This document shows, piece after piece, positions 23,996-31,044 of a stretch of 64,000 nucleotides of DNA (positions within the stretch are counted from its first letter, which is position 1; each line of letters starts with the position of its first letter). The notes beneath the pieces were generated by a model that saw nothing but the letters and a program-made list of their open reading frames with translations, was not told where the DNA came from and ran no database searches. The stretch covers positions 62,001 through 126,000 of the forward strand of contig JBDKUO010000039.1 of the NCBI GenBank assembly GCA_039679645.1, written 5' to 3'. A program made the translations under genes and the position numbers. Origin of the DNA: Armatimonadota bacterium. GTDB taxonomy: Bacteria; Armatimonadota; UBA5829.

Positions 23996-26161
23996 ATGAA
24001 CTCTGAACATATATCCAAAATTGCACATGAGCTCAATCTTAGACCCGGACAAGTCCAGGCTACGGCGGAGCTTCTGGAGCAGGATGCCACCGTGCCTTTT
24101 ATAGCTCGATACCGCAAGGAGGTCACCGGCTCGCTCGACGAAGTGGAGATCGCTGCCATTCGCGACCGCCTGGCCCAGCTTGCCGAGCTAGACAAACGCC
24201 GCGAGGCCATTATCGACTCGCTGACTGAACGCGAACTGCTCACCGATGAATTGAGTGCTCAAATTCAAGCTGCCGAGACAATGGCCGAGCTTGAAGACAT
24301 ATACCTGCCGTATCGGCCCAAACGACGCACCCGCGCTACCATCGCCCGTGAAAAGGGGCTTGAGCCTTTTGCCGATCTCATATTTGCTCAGAAAGCCGTT
24401 GACCTGGAAAATGAAGCGGCTGCGTTTGTGTGCGAGGAGAAAGGGGTCGCGTCAGTTGACGAGGCGCTTGCCGGTGCCCGCGACATTATCGCTGAGAATG
24501 TCAGCGAGGACCAGCAGACCCGTGCGCATATGCGGGAGCTGTATTCGACCAAATCCATAATGACCTCCAGCGTTGTCAAGAATAAAGAGGAAGAGGGCGC
24601 CAAATTTAAGGACTATTTCGACTGGAAAGAGCCGGTCACTCAAGCTCCGTCGCATAGAATTCTCGCGATGATGCGCGGAGAAAACGAGGGCTTCCTGAAG
24701 CTCCGCATCGCGCCGTCCGAGCAGGAAGCCGCAACGATGCTGCACAGGTTTTTCGTGACGGGCAAGGGAGAATCGTCCGAGCAGGTTCAGATGGCTGTTG
24801 ACGACAGTTACAAGCGGCTGCTCGGGCCGTCCATGGAGACTGAGATACGTAACGACCTCAAGCGCCGGGCCGATGAAGAAGCTATCCGGGTATTTGCCGC
24901 AAACCTTCGAGATCTGCTGCTTGCGCCGCCTCTGGGCCAGAAGAACGTGCTCGCGCTGGACCCGGGGTTCCGCACCGGCTGCAAAGTGGTCTGTCTGGAT
25001 CGTCAGGGCAAGCTCGTCCACAACGACAATATATATCCGCACACCGGCGGGTCCAAAGCGATTGACGCGGGGAAGATCGTCATCGACCTGTGCAAAAAGT
25101 TCAGCATAGAGGTGATTGCGATCGGCAACGGCACCGCCAGCCGCGAGACCGAGACTTTCGTCAGAGCGCTGAATCTGCCCGGCTCGATCCCGATTGTGAT
25201 GGTGAACGAGTCCGGGGCGTCGATCTACTCGGCGTCGGATGCGGCACGCGATGAGTTTTCCGATTATGATGTCACCGTGCGCGGGTCGGTCTCTATAGGC
25301 AGGCGGCTGATGGACCCTCTGGCTGAACTGGTCAAGATCGACCCGAAGTCGATAGGTGTAGGGCAGTACCAGCATGATGTCGACCAGGGCGCGCTTAAAC
25401 GGAGCCTGGACGATGTGGTGATGAGCTGCGTGAACGGTGTCGGTGTGGACGTGAATACCGCCAGCAAGCAGCTCTTGACGTATGTATCCGGGCTTGGACC
25501 AAAGCTCGCGTCAAACATAGTCGAGCACCGTAATGAGAACGGCCCATTTGCCTCGCGCCAGCAGCTCAAGAAAATTAAGGGTCTCGGCCCCAAGGCATTT
25601 GAGCAGGCTGCGGGGTTCCTTCGGATCAGAGGCGGCAAGAACCCGCTCGACTCAAGCGCTGTCCATCCTGAAAGCTATCATATAGTCGACGAGATGAGTC
25701 GGGATTTGGGGCGGTCCGTGACTGAAATGATCGGCGATCAGGCGCTGGCTAGGCAGATAAGCCTGGACAAATATGTCAGCGATAAAGTTGGCCTGCCCAC
25801 GCTGCACGATATTCTGGACGAACTAGCAAAGCCGGGCCGCGACCCGCGCGAAAAGTTCGAGCTTTTCCAGTTCGCCGATGGGGTCGAGAAGATGGAAGAC
25901 CTCAAGGTCGGTATGAAGCTGCCGGGGATAGTCACCAATGTAACCGCATTCGGCGCATTCGTCGATATAGGCGTGCACCAGGACGGCCTTGTCCACATCA
26001 GCCATCTTGCCGATAAGTTTGTCAGAGACCCAAACGAGATTGTGAAAGTGCATCAGAAGGTGATGGTCACTGTGATCGACGTAGATATCCCTCGCAAAAG
26101 GATTGCGCTTTCTATGAAGGACAGCCGGGTCCAGCAAAATATGGTCGGGCGCGGTATCTGA
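23996..26161 (+). CDS. tex: Tex-like RNA-binding transcription accessory protein
   Basis: 721 residues, a normal length. Helical N-terminal part with VPFIARYRKEVTGSLDE, a YqgF-like RNase H fold (LALDPGFRTGCKVVCLD), the Y-x-AS-x-AR-E-like segment SASDAARDEF, helix-hairpin-helix motifs (SGLGPKLASNIV; IKGLGPKAFEQ), and a C-terminal S1 domain (GMKLPGIVTNVTAFGAFVDIG). Tex binds nucleic acid and the transcription machinery in other bacteria. ATG 23996 is preferred over the adjacent TTG because GAGG is 6 nt upstream of it. Cotranscribed with the DUF815 ATPase. Confidence 0.96.
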   Translation: MNSEHISKIAHELNLRPGQVQATAELLEQDATVPFIARYRKEVTGSLDEVEIAAIRDRLAQLAELDKRREAIIDSLTERELLTDELSAQIQAAETMAELEDIYLPYRPKRRTRATIAREKGLEPFADLIFAQKAVDLENEAAAFVCEEKGVASVDEALAGARDIIAENVSEDQQTRAHMRELYSTKSIMTSSVVKNKEEEGAKFKDYFDWKEPVTQAPSHRILAMMRGENEGFLKLRIAPSEQEAATMLHRFFVTGKGESSEQVQMAVDDSYKRLLGPSMETEIRNDLKRRADEEAIRVFAANLRDLLLAPPLGQKNVLALDPGFRTGCKVVCLDRQGKLVHNDNIYPHTGGSKAIDAGKIVIDLCKKFSIEVIAIGNGTASRETETFVRALNLPGSIPIVMVNESGASIYSASDAARDEFSDYDVTVRGSVSIGRRLMDPLAELVKIDPKSIGVGQYQHDVDQGALKRSLDDVVMSCVNGVGVDVNTASKQLLTYVSGLGPKLASNIVEHRNENGPFASRQQLKKIKGLGPKAFEQAAGFLRIRGGKNPLDSSAVHPESYHIVDEMSRDLGRSVTEMIGDQALARQISLDKYVSDKVGLPTLHDILDELAKPGRDPREKFELFQFADGVEKMEDLKVGMKLPGIVTNVTAFGAFVDIGVHQDGLVHISHLADKFVRDPNEIVKVHQKVMVTVIDVDIPRKRIALSMKDSRVQQNMVGRGI

Positions 26162-26294
26162 CTGCGCTCGAAACTGAATACGTAGAATACAGAATATTTG
26201 CAAAACGAACTGAGCGTGAAATTCGGATTATTGAGCGTGGGGAGTTCGTTTTGGCTTGTTTTTTTTATATCATTAATTCATTCCTCTTGCTAAG

Positions 26295-26359
26295 ATGCTT
26301 CGCGAGCGTATGCTCCGAAGCGTCCACACGAGGCTTCGGGACATACGTCCGCGAAGCAT
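26295..26359. repeat. long imperfect inverted repeat (27-bp arms)
   Basis: Arms 26295-26321 and 26333-26359 start ATGCTTCGCG and match at 23 of 27 positions, with an 11-nt loop. The mismatches are symmetrical swaps (AG/GA, CT/TC). It lies in the 469-nt gap between tex and the 26631 gene; there is no T-run, so it is not an obvious terminator. Confidence 0.65.
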
Positions 26360-26527
26360 TCTCTCCCATAATTATAAGACGGCTTCTAGGCCAAAATGTA
26401 GTTAACAGACCATGGTATTTCAACTAAATGTTGTTCACTATTTGTGAATACACCGGTTTGTGCCTTGTGGGAGGCGGCAAATCGACGCAAATGTACGATG
26501 ATAGTCTCATAATGTTCGAGATTGATA

Positions 26528-26611
26528 TTGACAAGCTGGTTGGTTGAGGATAGAATGCGGGTGAGGTTGTTGGCGTTAGGTCAGTTCGTTTCGGGAACAA
26601 GTTCCCGAAAC
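26528..26611 (+). promoter_or_regulatory. promoter TTGACA-N17-TAGAAT and leader hairpin
   Basis: TTGACA 26528-26533, TAGAAT 26551-26556, spacing 17. The predicted leader contains a perfect 11-bp hairpin GTTTCGGGAAC-AA-GTTCCCGAAAC (26588-26611) 19 nt before the start codon of the next gene. Confidence 0.7.
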
Positions 26612-26630
26612 ACGAAAATTGGTGAATTAG

Positions 26631-27395
26631 ATGGATAATGGATTATATTTTGGCAAATTATGTAATCTTCCACACAAATGTCGACGAGGTAGCAAGCCTC
26701 GGTGCCACCTTCTAACACACGGATCGGATGATAAAGTTACTGCAAGGTTAACTAAATTAATTTCTCCGTGGGGTGTAGTAAGCTCTGATGATAAATGGAT
26801 GCCGAAAGGATTTGATGAAGTAGATGAAGCACAGCTTGATAAAGCTTCATATCTTCTACCTGATGATGTTTCCGAGAAGTTAAAATCATGGTGGACATAC
26901 AAACCTGCGACAACTCCCAACTGGGACATCGCCAGCACATGTAGGATTGAAGGGAAGAATGGCTTATTACTGGTAGAGGCCAAGGCGCATGACCAGGAAT
27001 TGATTTCTGAGAAGGTGGGCAAGAATATCGAAGCTGAGGCAACGGAGACTCAAAGGCTCAACCATGCACGGATTGGCGATGCTATTGAAGAAGCGAATAT
27101 AGGTTTGAATCACATTATGGCGGGTTGGAAACTGTCTCGCGACAGTAATTATCAGATGTCTAATCGTTTTGCATGGGCTTGGAAGTTAACTGAGCTAGGT
27201 ATTCCAGTAATACTGGTCTACCTCGGTTTTACTCACGCTGTCGATATGTGTGACCGCGGCAATCCGTTTATAGATGATACTGACTGGCAGCAGCTTGTGA
27301 GGTCTTACAGCGAAGCATTCGTTCCACCTCATATTTGGAACAGTAAATGGATTGTAAGCGATCAGCCATTCATACCACTAATACGAACTTTATAG
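26631..27395 (+). CDS. putative PD-(D/E)XK nuclease-like protein, orphan
   Basis: 254 residues; family name not recalled. The block NWDIASTCRIEGKNGLLLVEAKAHDQEL, here given as its parts NWDIAS and GLLLVEAKAH, has the D...(E)xK arrangement of PD-(D/E)XK nuclease folds, with upstream E, Asp and VEAK in a hydrophobic strand. A later segment VILVYLGFTHAVDMC could be another core strand. It has its own promoter and a leader hairpin. Composition is more AT-rich than neighbours. No methylase or restriction partner sits beside it. Possible roles are defence or DNA repair; the nuclease call rests on one motif. Confidence 0.6.
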   Translation: MDNGLYFGKLCNLPHKCRRGSKPRCHLLTHGSDDKVTARLTKLISPWGVVSSDDKWMPKGFDEVDEAQLDKASYLLPDDVSEKLKSWWTYKPATTPNWDIASTCRIEGKNGLLLVEAKAHDQELISEKVGKNIEAEATETQRLNHARIGDAIEEANIGLNHIMAGWKLSRDSNYQMSNRFAWAWKLTELGIPVILVYLGFTHAVDMCDRGNPFIDDTDWQQLVRSYSEAFVPPHIWNSKWIVSDQPFIPLIRTL

Positions 27396-27583
27396 CAAAT
27401 ATATCCTTATCTGTTTCTGTGCAATCCAATTTGGGTTGATTAGGAAACAGAAATTGTTCAAGTCAGGTGGTGTGCTTGGTGCCATTCCCGAAGCATAAAA
27501 GAAAATCAAGGCGTTGGAGCGACGACGAGAGGTTCGTCTGATACGCGCCAATGCTCAACACAAACAGATCAGGAGGAGGACGC

Positions 27584-29191
27584 ATGATGAGAACGTACGC
27601 ATTCAGACTTGGGCTAATAACCGCGGTTGCACTGGCGATGATTTTCCGGCTGCCGGATTGTGCTGTTAGCGAAGTCAAGATCATCGAAAAGGAGAGCCCA
27701 TGGCCGGTCGCAATACGGACAATAGAGACTGACAGCTCTGTCTGTGTCAAATGGAAGGTCTGTATCAACGGAGTCACCGGAAATGAATTCGATGGAAAAA
27801 GCTACTCAAAAAGTATGCCCGCCACGGCCAAACTCACAGCCGACGGCAATTTCGTTTTTGTGGGCTACATGCAAGGCGATGAATACCCGAGTGGCGGATG
27901 GCTATTGGTTACCAATCCGGACGTTGACCCGTCAACTGATGCACTGGCGCTGAAGTGCGGCGAGTGGACCAACAACGCATACAATCTCACTCAGCGCGAA
28001 CGCAAGTCGCTTGGTTATTCTGGTTTGGGCATATCCGTACCGGCAAGATCCGTCGACAGCATAAAGGATGGACCAGATCTCATCTACAGCAAGAACGGGT
28101 CGCGAGTAGCATACCGAGGAGAACAAGGCAGCAACTGGCGAGTAGCCGTAGACGGAGTAGAGGGACGCGCTTATGACTATGCCTCGGTTCCTTTCTTTAG
28201 TCCTGATGGTAAGAGAGTAGCATACGAAGCCAAGCGTGGAACAAAATGGCTTGTGGTGATGGACGGAATAGAAAGCAAAGAATACGATGACATAGAGACA
28301 GCAATGTTCAGTCCGGATTCCAAGAGATTTGTTTATGCGGCGAAGCGTGAAGGCAAGTGGTTTGCAGTCGTGGACGGAATAGAACAAAAGGAATATGACA
28401 AAGTCGTAAAGCCTTGGTTCGGTCATGACTCCAAGAATGTGAACTATGCTGCCTTTCGAGATAAGAAATGGTTCATCGTCTCTGATGGAACAGAGGGCAA
28501 GGAATATGATGAGGTAATTGCTCAGCAGAGCAACCCAGATGCAGGACAAATCGCCTACAAAGCCAGGCAAGACAAGAAATGGTTCGCTGTTTCTAATGGG
28601 ACAGAAAGCAAAGATTACAGCGAAATCGGTCGCGTGGTGAATAGTGAGAACTGTCAACACGTGGCATATTCTGCCAAATACGGTAAGGGCTGGGTTGTTG
28701 TCCACGATGGCGTTGAGGGAAAGGCATACAAAGACGTGTGCACTCCTGTTCTGACTCCAGATGGGACCAGAGTGGCATATTGGGCCAAGCCCGGCAAGAG
28801 ATGGTGTGTCATTGTTGATGGAGTACCCGGCCAGGAGACTGATGGCGACTGGTGTAAACGGCTTGATCCATCTTTGGCGCCAGTCTTCTCGGCTGATGGG
28901 AAGCGAATTGCATTCATGAATCAACGTGGCGATCAATGGCTCATTGTCGTGGACGGAACCCAAGGCAAGCTATATGATGATGTCACACAACCGGTTTTCA
29001 GCCCCGACGGCAATCGCATCGCCTACATAGCTCAGAGAGACTCAAAATGCTTTCTTGTTGTCGACGGGGTCGAGGGTTTGAAGTATGATCAGTATATGGA
29101 CGGACTGGCTTTTGACGGCCCAGATAGACTTCATTTCACTGCAAAACACGGAAAGAATGTTGTCCGCATAGACGCAGAGATACAGCCGTAG
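27584..29191 (+). CDS. secreted beta-propeller-like repeat protein (PD40/WD40-like)
   Basis: 535 residues. Signal peptide about 1-30. From roughly residue 150 come about nine tandem repeats of some 40 residues with consensus (FSPDG)-K-R-VAY-AK-G-KW-VV-DG-EGK-YD. Such repeats resemble TolB/PD40 propeller blades, though the repeat W-VVVDG is a variant. No enzymatic motif. ATG 27584 is preceded by AGGAGGAGG, which rejects the longer frame. Probably periplasmic or surface-exposed; binding partner unknown. A nested palindrome cassette follows the stop. Confidence 0.75.
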   Translation: MMRTYAFRLGLITAVALAMIFRLPDCAVSEVKIIEKESPWPVAIRTIETDSSVCVKWKVCINGVTGNEFDGKSYSKSMPATAKLTADGNFVFVGYMQGDEYPSGGWLLVTNPDVDPSTDALALKCGEWTNNAYNLTQRERKSLGYSGLGISVPARSVDSIKDGPDLIYSKNGSRVAYRGEQGSNWRVAVDGVEGRAYDYASVPFFSPDGKRVAYEAKRGTKWLVVMDGIESKEYDDIETAMFSPDSKRFVYAAKREGKWFAVVDGIEQKEYDKVVKPWFGHDSKNVNYAAFRDKKWFIVSDGTEGKEYDEVIAQQSNPDAGQIAYKARQDKKWFAVSNGTESKDYSEIGRVVNSENCQHVAYSAKYGKGWVVVHDGVEGKAYKDVCTPVLTPDGTRVAYWAKPGKRWCVIVDGVPGQETDGDWCKRLDPSLAPVFSADGKRIAFMNQRGDQWLIVVDGTQGKLYDDVTQPVFSPDGNRIAYIAQRDSKCFLVVDGVEGLKYDQYMDGLAFDGPDRLHFTAKHGKNVVRIDAEIQP

Positions 29192-29207
29192 ACATCCCTG
29201 ATGGTCC

Positions 29208-29320
29208 GGGATTTGAATCTCGGACCTCTGTATTTGGGATTTTAATCCCATGTATGTTCAAGCGAACAGAATTACTGGGACTTAAGTCCCACATACGTGC
29301 ATCGAGGATTCAAATCCCCG
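29208..29320. repeat. nested palindrome cassette
   Basis: An outer inverted pair (about CGGGATTTGAATCTCGG near 29208 and CGAGGATTCAAATCCCCG at 29303-29320) encloses two smaller palindromes: TGGGATTTTAATCCCA (29235-29250) and the perfect 16-bp TGGGACTTAAGTCCCA (29276-29291). It separates two convergent genes. Confidence 0.65.
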
Positions 29321-29350
29321 ACGATCTCCGAAACAACGCATAATGGGATT

Positions 29351-30217
29351 TCATATTCCAACATTAAGTTGGCTTGTTGCTGAATTCGCCTTTTCACTCT
29401 TTGCTGCCAAATAATTTAGAAAAGCAGAACAGGTAACAAGCATATAAAGTGCATCTTCCTGATTCAAATCAGGTTGTTCAAGCATTGCGTGTCGAATGCC
29501 GCCTTCATCACTTGTATAACCATAAAGGCTCTTAAAGCCAGATTTCAATGCACCATGGATTTTGAGTTTGTTATCCAACATGTCCAGAGCTTTACCGAGT
29601 TCTGCTTTATGGTCTCCTGTTATGACTCTGCATGCAGATTCTATTGCGCTTATTGATTCCTTTATAGAGTTTCTGTAGTCTGGATTTTCGCGATTGGATA
29701 GAAGCTCAAGAGCGGATTTGAGATGATGGCGTGCTCCTTCAAATAGAGGCTCATTTGAGAGCGCATTCTGTACGCTTGTAAGTTCTTCTTCATTTGTGAT
29801 CGGTGCTATCTGTTTATCTACAAGTCGATAGCCTGCCATTTCTTTTTCCAATGCCTCGTTGCAGCGTTTTTGAAAGAGTAGAGAAGTTCGCAATGCTAAT
29901 GCTTCTATGAGATCATAGATCTCATACCAACTGGCTCTTGAGAACCATTCGTTAAGTTCAAACCAAAACTGTTCTTCCCGTATAGGCATTTTGTTGGCAG
30001 GTTTGCAAAGGAAATCGCACCATAGCGATTTAATATGGTATAAACATTCTTTCTGTTTTTTTTGCGTATGAGGCGAATTGCCTGGCATTGTATGCCAAGT
30101 GGTAAGTTCGTTGTATATCACATTCCATAGTCGCGTTTTTAGTAACTCGTCCATTGTTTCTAACTGAAGAATATCCCTGACGGGTTTATAGCCATAACGC
30201 TCTGAAAATGATGTCAT
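29351..30217 (-). CDS. AbiJ N-terminal domain 4 (AbiJ_NTD4)-type protein
   Basis: 288 residues. The N-terminus, with SERYGYKPVRDI, TMDELLKTRLWNVIYN and FLCKPANKMP, matches my memory of the AbiJ_NTD4 domain, seen in abortive-infection and related conflict proteins. The C-terminal half (about 150-288) is helical, with NSIKESISAIESACR, DEGGIRHAMLEQP and a TCSAFLNYLAA helix, resembling HEPN-like RNase-associated all-alpha domains; the R-x4-6-H motif is not certain. The ATG at 30217 is 5 nt beyond the permease stop, with AGGGAT upstream. More AT-rich than the transporter genes. Antiviral role is inference. Confidence 0.7.
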   Translation of the reverse strand: MTSFSERYGYKPVRDILQLETMDELLKTRLWNVIYNELTTWHTMPGNSPHTQKKQKECLYHIKSLWCDFLCKPANKMPIREEQFWFELNEWFSRASWYEIYDLIEALALRTSLLFQKRCNEALEKEMAGYRLVDKQIAPITNEEELTSVQNALSNEPLFEGARHHLKSALELLSNRENPDYRNSIKESISAIESACRVITGDHKAELGKALDMLDNKLKIHGALKSGFKSLYGYTSDEGGIRHAMLEQPDLNQEDALYMLVTCSAFLNYLAAKSEKANSATSQLNVGI

Positions 30218-30222
30218 TTGAT

Positions 30223-31044
30223 TTATCCCTTCAGCCCGGTCATCACAACTCCCTGCACAAAATACCTCTGCGCCAGGAAGAAGATAATGAGAACGGGCAG
30301 CAGGACTGCAGTTGACGCGGCCATAAGAGAGACTATATCCACTCCCCATACGTCCGAGAATGTGGCAAGGCCAAGGGCGAGTGTGCGCTTATCGACTGAG
30401 TTTAAATACAGGAGGGGCGTAAGGAAGTCATTCCAGTGCGCTACAAACGAGAACACGGCAACGCTTACTAAAACGGGTTTAGACAGGGGCATAATTATCT
30501 GCCAGAAGATTCGGAATGTTCCGCAGCCGTCTATTTTTGCGGCCTCTTCCAGTTCCACGGGGATAGTGAGGAAGAACTGCCGCATCAAAAAGATATAAAA
30601 TGCATTGCCGAAGAATGCGGGCACAATCAGCGGCAGCAGTGTGTCATACCAGCCGAGGTTCTTGAAGATAATAAATAGCGGTATCATCGTGACCATCGCA
30701 GGCAGCATCATAGTGCTCAGCATCAGTATGAACAGAGTATCCTTGCCCGGAGCCTTGAGCCGGGCGAATGCAAACGCTACCATCGCGCTCGAAAGCATTC
30801 CGCCCAGGACCGCAAAGAATGTCACTATGATTGTGTTAGTCGCATATCTGCCGAAGGGCATAAGCGTGAGGGCAGTCTTGTAGTTGTCCCACTTGAACTG
30901 CGTCGGAAATAAGTGAATTCCCGGCTGGGCGACCTGCTCTGGCGTGCTCAGTGAGACTGTGACCATCCACAACAGCGGTATCAGAAACAGCGCCGCCCCG
31001 GCGAATATAAGCAGATATGTAAGTGCAATGCGAATATACTTCAT
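30223..31044 (-). CDS. carbohydrate ABC transporter permease, MalG/UgpE type
   Basis: 273 residues, six hydrophobic segments. The cytoplasmic EAA loop reads EEAAKIDGCGTFRIFWQI-IMPLSKP, which docks the ATPase. It pairs with the fused binding protein-permease at 31041 (ATGA overlap). No ATPase gene is nearby, so a shared MsmX/UgpC-type ATPase encoded elsewhere is expected. Likely imports an oligosaccharide from the abundant surface-glycan chemistry in the window; substrate unknown. Confidence 0.92.
   Translation of the reverse strand: MKYIRIALTYLLIFAGAALFLIPLLWMVTVSLSTPEQVAQPGIHLFPTQFKWDNYKTALTLMPFGRYATNTIIVTFFAVLGGMLSSAMVAFAFARLKAPGKDTLFILMLSTMMLPAMVTMIPLFIIFKNLGWYDTLLPLIVPAFFGNAFYIFLMRQFFLTIPVELEEAAKIDGCGTFRIFWQIIMPLSKPVLVSVAVFSFVAHWNDFLTPLLYLNSVDKRTLALGLATFSDVWGVDIVSLMAASTAVLLPVLIIFFLAQRYFVQGVVMTGLKG

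Noticed and set aside
24452-25375. 307-residue open frame on the minus strand
   Set aside because: Antisense to tex and without binding site or family features.
27932-28963. 343-residue open frame on the minus strand
   Set aside because: It is exactly antisense to the tandem repeats of the propeller protein; its length comes from the repeat codon bias, and it has no start site or family pattern.
29200-29330. CRISPR array
   Set aside because: Palindromic words are present but no regularly spaced repeats or spacers, and no cas genes are in the window.
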